64,000 bases of DNA from Chryseobacterium sp. C-71 (GTDB lineage: Bacteria > Bacteroidota > Bacteroidia > Flavobacteriales > Weeksellaceae), in assembly GCF_020911865.1 (NCBI RefSeq), contig NZ_CP087131.1:2232001-2296000 (forward strand). The letters run 5' to 3'. The first letter of the stretch is position 1, and the number at the start of each line of letters is the position of its first letter. The notes beneath the pieces are model-generated. The model worked only from the letters and a program-made list of their open reading frames with translations, did no database searches and was not told the DNA's origin. A program made the position numbers and the translations under genes. This document shows, piece by piece, positions 36,266 to 44,447 of this stretch.

Positions 36266-36296
36266 ACAATATTATTTTTTATGCAACACAACTCTT

Positions 36297-36368
36297 TTAG
36301 GTATTCCAAACCTTTGAAAACTTTACAGCTCCCTTTTTTCCGGTTTGTTTTTGTTTAAAATTTTGCAT
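36297..36368 (-). CDS. Lysine-rich leader peptide of lysA
   Basis: A 23-codon frame (ATG 36366-36368, TAA 36297-36299) encodes MQNFKQKQTGKKGAVKFSKV and three more residues. Six of 23 codons are Lys, including a consecutive pair, before a hairpin terminator that precedes lysA. Size, amino-acid bias and position are those of an attenuation leader. The peptide itself needs no function. Start codon is 21 bp downstream of a TAnnTTTG element. Confidence 0.65.
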   Translation of the reverse strand: MQNFKQKQTGKKGAVKFSKVWNT

Positions 36369-36388
36369 TGCTTATTTTTATTCTTTTG

Positions 36389-36396
36389 CAAAAATA
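36389..36396 (-). promoter_or_regulatory. Putative -7 promoter element for the lysA leader (TATTTTTG)
   Basis: Minus-strand TATTTTTG matches TAnnTTTG 21 bp before the leader-peptide ATG, so the transcript would include leader and terminator. No strong -33 element. Confidence 0.5.
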
Positions 36397-36471
36397 CTAT
36401 TTATTTTGAGAAATTGAATTTGAAAAGAGTTTTCTTCTTAATAAAAATACATCTGATTGTAAAATGTCATT

Positions 36472-37695
36472 CTATTTCGGTAAGGGCAACGTCTCAAAAT
36501 CGCCTTTCAGCAAAGCCAATTGTAAATCATTGGTAAGATCAGACGCCGGTAAAGGCAAATCGATTTTTAATTTTGAAATTTTACTTAAAGTCTGGATTTG
36601 GGTAAATAATTCATAGAAACCATAAGAAACTGCTTTCCCGTTTTCTATAATTAAAAACAATTTTTCTCCTAATTTTCTACCACTTCCCAACCATAGTTCG
36701 TTGCGTTTTCTGAAATCAATCTTCTTCTTAAAAGCTTCAACATCTTTATATTCATCAATTTTACTGATAAACTGAACAGCTTTAGTCCCTTGAGTAAAAG
36801 CTTTAAATTTCAGAATCGGCTTTTCAGTTTTATTCAATGTATTTTTTTCAGCAACATATTTATTGTTTCTAAAATACAAACCAAAAGGCAAAGATTCTCT
36901 CTTTTTGATATTTTTTGAATTTAAAATCAACTTCGCAATGATATCAGTTCCCGTTAATTCAAAATTGATTTGCTCAACATCACGCTGAATTTGTTCAAAT
37001 TTTTTCGATTTAGAATTGAAAAGCTTTTTTGAAAACTTATTAATATCCTGAACATACTCTGAAAGAATAATCTTCCCAGATTCATTCTGGAAATAAACAA
37101 AACCTTTTTCGCTCGGTAAATCTTGGGTTAACAGCTTGATTTTGTTTATATAAGTCTTAGCATTCGTCTCTTCGTGCTGTTCCTGAATGATCTCGTTTTC
37201 GGTATCTTTTGAAACCAAAAGTTTAAACAATTCTAAAGTTGCTCTGGCATCACCTTCTGCACGATGTGCATTGACTAAAGGAATCCCTAACGACCTCACC
37301 AATTTTCCCAATGAATAACTTACCTCATCAGGAATCAGTTTTTTTGCTAAAGGAATTGTATCTAAAGTGTTGATTTTAAAATCATAACCAAGACGTTGAA
37401 ATGATTGGCGAAGCATTCTGTAATCGAAATCGATATTATGACCTACCAAGGTTGTGCCTTCAGTAATTTCAACCACTCTTTTAGCCAATTCATGGAATTT
37501 CGGAGCGGTTTTAACCATTTTCGGGCTTATATTGGTCAATTTCTGAACAAAAGGCGTGATGTCACTTTCAGGATTGACAAGGGAAATAAATTGGTCGACA
37601 ATTTTATGACCATCATATCTAAAAATGGCGATATCGATAATGCATTCTTTTCTGAACCCTGCACCATTGCTTTCTATATCTATAATCGAATACAT
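36472..37695 (-). CDS. DnaQ-like 3'-5' exonuclease fused to a degenerate UvrC-like GIY-YIG domain
   Basis: 407 residues. Residues 1-165 are a DEDDh exonuclease: IIDIESNG (Asp6, Glu8), LVGHNIDFDYRML, and NAHRAEGDARAT supply the acidic residues and histidine. Residues about 192-265 resemble the N-terminal nuclease of UvrC (LPSEKGFVYFQNESGKIILS, then FELTGTDIIAKLILNSKNIK), but the GIY-YIG signature tyrosines and glycines are largely lost (SEYVQ where YVG is expected). Related DnaQ-UvrC fusions occur in Bacteroidota and Actinobacteria. The rest (270-407) is an unassigned region. Probably DNA processing or proofreading, with the second domain as a DNA-binding remnant. No operon partner. Confidence 0.82.
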   Translation of the reverse strand: MYSIIDIESNGAGFRKECIIDIAIFRYDGHKIVDQFISLVNPESDITPFVQKLTNISPKMVKTAPKFHELAKRVVEITEGTTLVGHNIDFDYRMLRQSFQRLGYDFKINTLDTIPLAKKLIPDEVSYSLGKLVRSLGIPLVNAHRAEGDARATLELFKLLVSKDTENEIIQEQHEETNAKTYINKIKLLTQDLPSEKGFVYFQNESGKIILSEYVQDINKFSKKLFNSKSKKFEQIQRDVEQINFELTGTDIIAKLILNSKNIKKRESLPFGLYFRNNKYVAEKNTLNKTEKPILKFKAFTQGTKAVQFISKIDEYKDVEAFKKKIDFRKRNELWLGSGRKLGEKLFLIIENGKAVSYGFYELFTQIQTLSKISKLKIDLPLPASDLTNDLQLALLKGDFETLPLPK

Positions 37696-37809
37696 TTATT
37701 TCTTATCTAACTTAGAATTTCTATCAAAAACTGAACCTTAAAAATCTCAGCACCTATGGAATTCTGCTAAAATAATCAAAATACGTTAAAAACTGCAAAA
37801 GATAGACGC

Positions 37810-39336
37810 CTATCTTTTTCTTCCGCCTAAACCGAACATTCCCAAAATCGCTTTTGCACCTTCTCGCATCAAAGTATTGGCAAAGGTTCTACCGGCTCTG
37901 CTTTTTAGAACCTGCTCAAACATTCCCGGTTCTTCCTTTACGGGTTTAGTTTTTTGGGTAGGAGCTGAATTTTCTACCGCTTGTTCCATCCTATTAACTA
38001 AAATCTCGTACGCTGACTCACTGTCAACCGGTTTTTCGTATTTTGAAACCAATGCAGACTTTGAAATTAATTCTGAAACTTCTGCATCATTCAAAACATC
38101 CATTCTGGATTCCGGAGAAATCAAATAGGTATGAACCAATGGTGTTGGAATTCCTTTTTCGTCCAAAGCGGTTATAAAGGCTTCACCAATTCCTAAGTTC
38201 TGAATTAACTCAGAAGCGTTGTAAAACTCGGTTGTAGGATAATTTTCTACGGCTTTAGAAATTTCTTTTTTATCTTTTGCGGTAAAACCTCTCAAAGCGT
38301 GCTGGATTTTTAAACCTAACTGCGAAAGCACATTTTCTGGAACGTCACCAGGAATTTGAGTAATAAAATAAATCCCAACTCCTTTCGAACGAATCAATTT
38401 TACCATAGTTTCAATTTGTGAAACCAAAGCTTTGGAAGATTCATCAAAAATCAAATGCGCTTCGTCGATGAAAAGAACTAATTTAGGTTTTCCGCTGTCG
38501 CCTTCCTCAGGAAATGTCATGTAAATTTCAGCAAAAAGAGAAAGCATAAATGTTGAAAATAGCTGTGGTTTATTCTGAATATCTGCAACTCTCAAAATAT
38601 TAACAACACCTTTCCCATCTCTTGTTTCCAACAAATCGTGAACATCAAAACTTAACTCTCCAAAGAAATCTGCTGCTCCTTGCTGTTCTAAAGCAACAAT
38701 TGATCTTAAAATAGTACCCAATGAAGCTGAGGCAATTGATCCGTAATTAGTTGACAATTCAGCTTTACCTTGAGGGTTATCCGTTACATATTGCAGGACT
38801 TTCTTTAAATCATTTAAATCAATTAAAGGCAGGCCTTTGTCGTCGCAATATTTGAAAACAATAGACATAATGCTTTGCTGCGTATCATTGAGTTCTAAAA
38901 TCTTACTTAATAAAACAGGCCCGAATTCTGTAACAGTAGCTCTTAACTTCACACCTTTCCCACCAGAAATGCTCATCAGTTCCACCGGAAAAGCCTGCGG
39001 ATTATAAGGAAGCTGTGTTTTTGCGTAACGTTCTTCAATGATAGAATTCATTTGTCCGGCTTCAGCAATCCCTGAAAAATCACCTTTGATGTCTAAAACC
39101 AAAGACGGAATTCCTGCGTGAGAAAGCTGCTCAGCGAAAACCTGCAGTGTTTTTGTTTTTCCGGTTCCGGTGGCTCCGGCAATCAGACCGTGACGGTTAA
39201 TTGTTTTTAAAGGAATCGTAACGTTGACTTCTGTGACTACATCGCCGTCCAGCATTCCTTTTCCCAGAATTATATGTTCTCCTTTTGGAGTATATCTTGT
39301 TGAAAGTTCGTCAATAAATTTTGTTTTGTCTGCCAT
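37810..39336 (-). CDS. HerA-like ATPase, DUF853 family
   Basis: 508 residues. Hexameric FtsK/HerA-type ATPase. Walker A GATGTGKTKT is near residue 54, Walker B KLVLFIDEAHLIF near 285, and the arginine-finger region is MVKLIRSKGVGIYFITQIP. DUF853 features include RATVTEFGPVLLSKILELND and GEAFITALDEKGIPTPLVHT. The C-terminus has a conserved SRAGRTFANTLMREGAKAIL end. Genes of this family act in DNA processing, but the target is not defined; without a NurA partner here it is unlikely to be an end-resection enzyme. Confidence 0.9.
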   Translation of the reverse strand: MADKTKFIDELSTRYTPKGEHIILGKGMLDGDVVTEVNVTIPLKTINRHGLIAGATGTGKTKTLQVFAEQLSHAGIPSLVLDIKGDFSGIAEAGQMNSIIEERYAKTQLPYNPQAFPVELMSISGGKGVKLRATVTEFGPVLLSKILELNDTQQSIMSIVFKYCDDKGLPLIDLNDLKKVLQYVTDNPQGKAELSTNYGSIASASLGTILRSIVALEQQGAADFFGELSFDVHDLLETRDGKGVVNILRVADIQNKPQLFSTFMLSLFAEIYMTFPEEGDSGKPKLVLFIDEAHLIFDESSKALVSQIETMVKLIRSKGVGIYFITQIPGDVPENVLSQLGLKIQHALRGFTAKDKKEISKAVENYPTTEFYNASELIQNLGIGEAFITALDEKGIPTPLVHTYLISPESRMDVLNDAEVSELISKSALVSKYEKPVDSESAYEILVNRMEQAVENSAPTQKTKPVKEEPGMFEQVLKSRAGRTFANTLMREGAKAILGMFGLGGRKR

Positions 39337-39491
39337 TTGATATTTTTACCACCTAAAGATAAAGTTTTTTAGAAAAAGTTTAATAAAATGTCATATTTTA
39401 ATTATTCATTTTTGTGTTTTTGTCTTAAAATAAATTTAAATTAGCTCATTAAACATGCTTTTATCCAAGCCAATAATTTAATCATGAAAAT

Positions 39492-40553
39492 ATGATCTCA
39501 TTGAAAAAAAATCTTTTGTTTATCTTTTGTTTCTTCTCAGGACTTCTTTTTTCCCAACAGGCGAAAAAAACCGGCGACATAAAGGTAAGTGGTGATTACA
39601 CTCATCAGTTTACAAAAACAATCTTTCCGGAATTATGGTCAGGGTTTCAAAGAAAAGAGGTACATTCTTACGATTCAAAAAACAGAAATGTGGCCGTGAG
39701 CTATATTCAGCAAAAATCTAAGAAAGAAAAAACCGTATTATCTCTTTATATTTATCCAAGTAGAGAATTAGATAATCACCTTTTAAGGGATGAGTTTTTG
39801 TCATACGAAGATGCACTCACTCAGAATTCTAATACTCACATCGAGCTAAAGCCGTCTTTTGGCGAGCTTGCTAATGAAAAATTTAAAGTAAGTTATATTT
39901 ATTCAATCTTCAACAACACTTTAGGAGAACCCGATTTTTTTAAAGGGGTAAAATTTACCGACAAACAATCTTTACTGGCAATTTACGAATGTGGAGGATG
40001 GCGGTTTAAAATAAGAATCACCAGTGATGATATGACCCAGGCTCAGCTGGAAGAACTGAAGCAAAAAGCAGAGAATTATTTCGAGGTTTTATCAATCTCT
40101 TCCGTAAAAGCAATACCTTTAAATGATGAGCCAAACATTTTACTTTCACCCATTGTACAAAGAGATTCTATGATGACCAATGCAACCATTGTTGCAGCAA
40201 AATCTAAAATTGACTGGTTGAAGAAAAATTTGGATGTCAAGGAAGCATCTACAGGATTTCATGATATGAAGATTGAATCTGAAATATACGCCATAGAAAA
40301 AATGATGGAATTTTATCATCTTCATAAAACCGACTGGAAGATGACGACAGATACAGAAAAGTATTTTAATGAGATGACAAAAATTGTTGATAACAAAAAA
40401 ATAGAAGACCATATTTACGAAAAATTCAACAATGTAATTATTTATCCTGATGGAGAATCTCGCAAAGACAGTTACTTACAATTTAAAATTGATCATGACA
40501 TTTCTGAAAATACAAACGAGACATTTTATAAAATTTTTCACAAATTAGACTAA
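39492..40553 (+). CDS. Secreted protein of unknown function
   Basis: 353 residues, not recognised. Signal peptide (LLFIFCFFSGLLFSQQ). The mature part is soluble with no repeats: YTHQFTKTIFPELWSGFQRK, VLSLYIYPSRELDNHLLRDE, FKGVKFTDKQSLLAIYECGG. ATG 39492 starts directly at the signal peptide. It lies alone, divergent from the HerA-like gene and 112 bp before the persulfide dioxygenase gene. Confidence 0.7.
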   Translation: MISLKKNLLFIFCFFSGLLFSQQAKKTGDIKVSGDYTHQFTKTIFPELWSGFQRKEVHSYDSKNRNVAVSYIQQKSKKEKTVLSLYIYPSRELDNHLLRDEFLSYEDALTQNSNTHIELKPSFGELANEKFKVSYIYSIFNNTLGEPDFFKGVKFTDKQSLLAIYECGGWRFKIRITSDDMTQAQLEELKQKAENYFEVLSISSVKAIPLNDEPNILLSPIVQRDSMMTNATIVAAKSKIDWLKKNLDVKEASTGFHDMKIESEIYAIEKMMEFYHLHKTDWKMTTDTEKYFNEMTKIVDNKKIEDHIYEKFNNVIIYPDGESRKDSYLQFKIDHDISENTNETFYKIFHKLD

Positions 40554-40665
40554 ATAAAAACTTTATAGATTTATTCTATCAGAACAGATATTTTATTTTA
40601 GCAAGTTTTAAAAAATAAAATCCGATTTTTGCAAATTAAGAACAACGAAATTGTCAATCCAGAAG

Positions 40666-42075
40666 ATGAAAGTCGAACAAATATATACAGGCTGTTTAGC
40701 ACAAGGCGCATACTATATCGTATCAGAAAATGAAGCCGTAATTATAGATCCGCTGAGAGAAGTAAAACCTTATCTTGACCGCCTTGAAAAAGACAACGTT
40801 ACATTAAAATATATATTTGAAACCCATTTTCACGCAGATTTTGTTTCCGGACATTTAGATTTAAGTAAAAAAACCGATGCTCCTATCGTTTACGGGCCAA
40901 CTGCAGAACCAGATTTTGACGCAATTATTGCTGAAGACAATCAGATTTTCGAAATCGGAAATATCAAAATAAAAGCACTTCACACTCCCGGTCACACCAT
41001 GGAAAGCACCACTTACCTTCTGATTGACGAAAACGGTGTGGAAACTGCTATTTTCACAGGAGACACTTTATTTTTGGGTGATGTAGGCCGTCCAGATCTT
41101 GCTCAAAAAGCAGGAAGCATGACGCAGGAAGATCTTGCAGGAATCTTATACGAAAGTCTTCACAGTAAAATTTTGCCTTTGGATGACAGTATTACCGTCT
41201 ATCCGGCACATGGTGCAGGTTCGGCTTGTGGAAAAAATATGCAGAAAGAAACTGTGGATATTCTGGGAAATCAGAGAAAAACCAATTACGCTCTGAATCA
41301 ACCAGATAAAGAATCATTCATCAAAGAAGTTCTTGACGGACTGACAGCTCCACCGAAATATTTCGGGATGAATGTTGCGATGAACAAAGGTGGTTACGAC
41401 AGCCTTGATGATGTAATGACAAAAGGCTTAAACCCAATTTCTGTAGAAGATTTTGAAAGTTTTGCCGAAGAAACAGGAGCTTTAATTTTAGACACAAGAG
41501 GTGCCGGTGAATTCCATAAAGGATTTATTCCAAACTCTATCAATATTGGTTTGAAAGGAGATTTTGCACCATGGGTCGGTAGTTTAATTGTAGATGTAAA
41601 ACATCCTTTGCTTTTGGTTGCAGACGAAGGAAGCGAAGAGGAAGTGATTACGAGATTAAGCAGAGTTGGTTTTGATAATGTTTTAGGATATTTAAAAGAT
41701 GGTTTCAATTCTTGGAAAAATTCTACAAAAGAAATTGATGAAGTGAAAAGAATCTCTCCAACTGAATTTGTAGAGCAGTTTAATGAAAATTCAAAAATCA
41801 TTGATGTAAGAAAAATCGGAGAATATTCTGCCGAACATATTGATAATGCCTACAGCAAACCTTTAGACAACATCAGTGACTGGGTTTCTACAATCGATGA
41901 TTCTGAACATTTCTTCTTGCATTGCGCTGGAGGTTACCGCAGCATGATTGCCGCAAGCGTCCTTAACTCTCACGGAATCAGAAACTTCACCGAAATAGAA
42001 GGTGGTTTCAACGGAATCAAAAAAACTGAAAAATTGCCGACTTCGGATTTTGTTTGTCAGTCTAAAACGCTTTAA
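40666..42075 (+). CDS. Persulfide dioxygenase-like metallo-beta-lactamase fold protein with two rhodanese domains
   Basis: About 469 residues. Residues 1-240 are a metallo-hydrolase of the ETHE1/persulfide dioxygenase branch: ETHFHADFVSGHLDL, LHTPGHTMEST, FTGDTLFLGDVGRPDL, YPAHGAGS. Then come two rhodanese domains. The first (about 265-350) has VADEGSEEEVI in place of the catalytic cysteine and is probably inactive; the second (about 370-465) has the active HCAGGYRS loop. Oxidises persulfides and moves sulfane sulfur. Frame opens at TTG 40651; ATG 40666 is preferred. First of three close genes: the next starts directly after its stop codon. Confidence 0.9.
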   Translation: MKVEQIYTGCLAQGAYYIVSENEAVIIDPLREVKPYLDRLEKDNVTLKYIFETHFHADFVSGHLDLSKKTDAPIVYGPTAEPDFDAIIAEDNQIFEIGNIKIKALHTPGHTMESTTYLLIDENGVETAIFTGDTLFLGDVGRPDLAQKAGSMTQEDLAGILYESLHSKILPLDDSITVYPAHGAGSACGKNMQKETVDILGNQRKTNYALNQPDKESFIKEVLDGLTAPPKYFGMNVAMNKGGYDSLDDVMTKGLNPISVEDFESFAEETGALILDTRGAGEFHKGFIPNSINIGLKGDFAPWVGSLIVDVKHPLLLVADEGSEEEVITRLSRVGFDNVLGYLKDGFNSWKNSTKEIDEVKRISPTEFVEQFNENSKIIDVRKIGEYSAEHIDNAYSKPLDNISDWVSTIDDSEHFFLHCAGGYRSMIAASVLNSHGIRNFTEIEGGFNGIKKTEKLPTSDFVCQSKTL

Positions 42076-42441
42076 ATGAAAATATTTCTATTTGGAATTA
42101 TTCTTGCTGCATTTTTCTCACTGAATGCCTGCAAAACCGCATCTGTACAACAAAACGTGTCTAAAACTGATATTAAAGAATTGGTGAAAAATTCTGAAAC
42201 CGTTTTGGTTGACGTAAGAATTCCGGAGCAATACGCAGAAGGAACGGCACGAGACGCCATCAATATTCCCTTAGCGGAAATTCAGAACAAAGCAGAATCT
42301 TTGAAAGGTAAAAAGGTTGTGGTTTTTTGCAACAAAGGAATTCAGGCAGACGATGCAGTAGAAATCTTAAAAAAGAACGGTGTCGAAGTGTATGATGGTA
42401 AGACTTTAGATAATATCAAAGCCATTCAGAATTTAAAGTAA
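42076..42441 (+). CDS. Rhodanese-domain lipoprotein
   Basis: 121 residues. Lipobox LNAC near residue 19 after a short signal. The rhodanese domain has LVDVRIPEQYAEGTARDAIN, IPLAEI and the active loop VVFCNKGIQADDAVEIL with the catalytic cysteine. It moves sulfane sulfur in the periplasm or at a membrane. Starts 1 bp after the upstream stop codon, so translation is probably coupled with the persulfide dioxygenase. Confidence 0.88.
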   Translation: MKIFLFGIILAAFFSLNACKTASVQQNVSKTDIKELVKNSETVLVDVRIPEQYAEGTARDAINIPLAEIQNKAESLKGKKVVVFCNKGIQADDAVEILKKNGVEVYDGKTLDNIKAIQNLK

Positions 42442-42459
42442 TCGATAAAATTAAACAGT

Positions 42460-42759
42460 ATGTCACAAAAATTTCAGGAACTTATAGAATCGGAAAGACC
42501 AGTTTTGATTGATTTTTTTGCTACTTGGTGTCAACCCTGCAAAGTACAATCTTCTGTTTTGACAACAGTAAAAGAAAAGGTAGGTGAAGGTGCAAGAATT
42601 GTAAAAATTGATGTAGACCAATATCCTGCAATTGCTTCTCAGTATGGAGTGCGTGGTGTTCCTACTTTGGCAGTTTTCAAAAAAGGAGAATTGCTTTATA
42701 AAGAAAGTGGCGTGCATGATGTCAATCGTTTGACGCAGCTTTTGGAACAGTATATTTAA
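42460..42759 (+). CDS. Thioredoxin family protein
   Basis: 99 residues, no signal peptide. The redox motif is CQPC in DFFATWCQPCKVQSS, where classical thioredoxin has CGPC; VRGVPTLAVFKKGELL supplies the cis-proline. Probable cytoplasmic reductant. Third of an operon with two sulfur-transfer genes (18 bp downstream), so it may reduce rhodanese or persulfide intermediates. Confidence 0.92.
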   Translation: MSQKFQELIESERPVLIDFFATWCQPCKVQSSVLTTVKEKVGEGARIVKIDVDQYPAIASQYGVRGVPTLAVFKKGELLYKESGVHDVNRLTQLLEQYI

Positions 42760-42790
42760 TAGGTTAAGGCTAAGTTTGGACGTGAATATT

Positions 42791-42953
42791 TCCCACAGAT
42801 CACACTGATTTTCATAGATAAACGCTGATAATATCTTTAGATAGAAGTTGCCACGAATGCACGAATTTGATTAAAGATAGTTTTGATAAATTGATTAAGC
42901 ATTCGTGAATTAATGGCAAAAAAAATCTGTGAAAATCTGTGAAATCCGTGGGA
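42791..42953. repeat. Nested inverted-repeat element (MITE- or REP-like)
   Basis: Outer arms are TCCCACAGATCACACTGATT (42791) and, at 42932-42953, the imperfect complement ending CCGTGGGA. Inner arms at about 42851 (TGCCACGAATGCACGAAT) and 42893-42918 (ATTCGTGAATTAATGGCA) are a second imperfect palindrome. No coding frame. One arm recurs at 22164-22184. Confidence 0.7.
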
Positions 42954-42963
42954 CATCCCTAGT

Positions 42964-43716
42964 CTACAATTTGATTTCAAAATCATCCCTGTCATTCAAA
43001 AACTGAAAATGATTTCTAAAATCTTTCAATTCATCTAAATTTAATTTTGCTAAAACCAAATTTCCTTTTTTCTCAGCAATTTCCTTTCCATCGGCAAAAA
43101 AGCAGTGCGAACTTTCCTGATAAAAAAGATCATTTCCATCTGTCCCGATTCTGTTTAAACCAAAAACATACGATAAATTCTCAATTGCTCTCGCTTTTAA
43201 TAAATGCTCCCAGGCTCCGACTCTTTTCTCCGGCCAGTTAGCAACGTATAAAATTGCATCATAATCATCATTGTTTCTTGCAAAAACAGGAAACCTCAAA
43301 TCATAACAAACCTGCAACAGAAAACGGATTCCAAGATATTCTACAATGACTCTTTCTTTTCCTGGAGTATAAATTTTGTCTTCTCCCGAGAATGAAAACA
43401 GATGTCTTTTATCGTAAAAAGTTACATCATCATTGGGCTTTACAAAATATATTCTGTTAAAAAACTTTCCATCAACCCCCACGGAAGCACTCCCACAAAA
43501 AGCTGCATTTTTTTCTTTTGAAATTTTCTTTAAAAACTCCAGAGATTCTTCATTTTTATCTGAAACCTCAGCTGCATCCATACAAAAACCTGTAGAAAAC
43601 ATTTCAGGTAGAAGAAATAAATCAGCATCCTGATTTTGAAGCTGATTTTCAATTAATTTAAAGTTTTCAGATTTATTTTTCCAGACGATATCCTGATTTA
43701 ATCCTATAATTTTCAT
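42964..43716 (-). CDS. Nitrilase superfamily omega-amidase
   Basis: 250 residues. Amidase of the YafV/NIT2 type hydrolysing alpha-keto-acid omega-amides in methionine and glutamine salvage. The Glu-Lys-Cys triad sits in LPEMFSTGF (Glu near 38), FYDKRHLFSFSG (Lys near 101) and LQVCYDLRFPVF (Cys near 132); then VANWPEKRVGAWEHLLKARA. ATG 43714-43716. It is convergent with the thioredoxin gene across the repeat element. Confidence 0.9.
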   Translation of the reverse strand: MKIIGLNQDIVWKNKSENFKLIENQLQNQDADLFLLPEMFSTGFCMDAAEVSDKNEESLEFLKKISKEKNAAFCGSASVGVDGKFFNRIYFVKPNDDVTFYDKRHLFSFSGEDKIYTPGKERVIVEYLGIRFLLQVCYDLRFPVFARNNDDYDAILYVANWPEKRVGAWEHLLKARAIENLSYVFGLNRIGTDGNDLFYQESSHCFFADGKEIAEKKGNLVLAKLNLDELKDFRNHFQFLNDRDDFEIKL

Positions 43717-43855
43717 ACGCAGATTTCTATTTTTTTAATTTCCATATGGAAACGCCTTTTTAAAATTACATCTATAATTTAAAAAAAACAAGGCAGTTTC
43801 ATATTTCTAATTTCAAAACTTGTATAAAATTACAGCTTTTAATTGGTTTCGGTTT

Positions 43856-43863
43856 TATATTTG
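43856..43863 (+). promoter_or_regulatory. Putative -7 promoter element (TATATTTG)
   Basis: TATATTTG matches TAnnTTTG 38 bp upstream of the barrel-protein ATG; weak -33 region. Confidence 0.45.
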
Positions 43864-43901
43864 CTGCAAATTGTCATTAGTAATAATTTAAAATAAAATC
43901 T

Positions 43902-44342
43902 ATGAAGAAATTGGTTTTTATGCTGATGCTGGTTCTTACGGGAGCAACAGTGAGCGCACAAGCCTACACTGGAAAAGGAGATCAGAAAGTAAATTTAGGA
44001 CTGAATGCCTGGGGGTACGGAACAGGGATTGCCGCTACTTATGATTATGGTTTGAATCAATTGATATCCGTTGGAGCCGGAGCCAATGCTTACTTTGACG
44101 GTTACAAAGACAATAATGAAGACAACAGAGTTTTTATTTTCGGGAGAGTAAATTTCCACCTGAAAGAAGCTTTGGATTTACCTGAACAATTAGATATTTA
44201 TCCCGGAGTTGATTTGGGAGTTCTCGGCAGAGACTTCGGAATCGGAGCGCACATTGGAGCAAGATATTTCTTCACAGATAAATTCGGAGTTTTTGCAGAA
44301 GTGGGAAACAACGGATGCCTTGGTGTTTCTTTCAATTTCTAA
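43902..44342 (+). CDS. Small outer-membrane barrel-like protein
   Basis: 146 residues. Signal peptide (LVLTGATVSAQ), then alternating strands rich in Gly/Tyr: VNLGLNAWGYGTGIAATYDY, ISVGAGANAYFDGY, RVFIFGRVNFHLKEALDL, FGIGAHIGARYFFTDKFGVF, ending NNGCLGVSFNF with a terminal aromatic. It resembles a small, frequent Bacteroidota family of unknown function (DUF6646-like, by recollection). A terminator follows. Confidence 0.72.
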   Translation: MKKLVFMLMLVLTGATVSAQAYTGKGDQKVNLGLNAWGYGTGIAATYDYGLNQLISVGAGANAYFDGYKDNNEDNRVFIFGRVNFHLKEALDLPEQLDIYPGVDLGVLGRDFGIGAHIGARYFFTDKFGVFAEVGNNGCLGVSFNF

Positions 44343-44363
44343 AATAGTGGCAGAATATATGAC

Positions 44364-44388
44364 AAAGCTTCTCATTTCGAGGAGCTTT
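44364..44388 (+). terminator. Intrinsic terminator
   Basis: AAAGCTTCTC (44364-44373) and GAGGAGCTTT (44379-44388), with one G-T pair, around ATTTC; T-run follows, 22 bp after the barrel-protein stop. Confidence 0.7.
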
Positions 44389-44447
44389 TTTATTTGGCAT
44401 CCTTTTGATAATTGTTACCTTTGCAAATTAAAATCTAAAAACAATTA

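Noticed and set aside
36217..36400. L-box lysine riboswitch upstream of lysA
   Set aside because: The leader is short, and I see no elaborate multi-stem aptamer; a lysine-rich ORF plus terminator explains it more simply.
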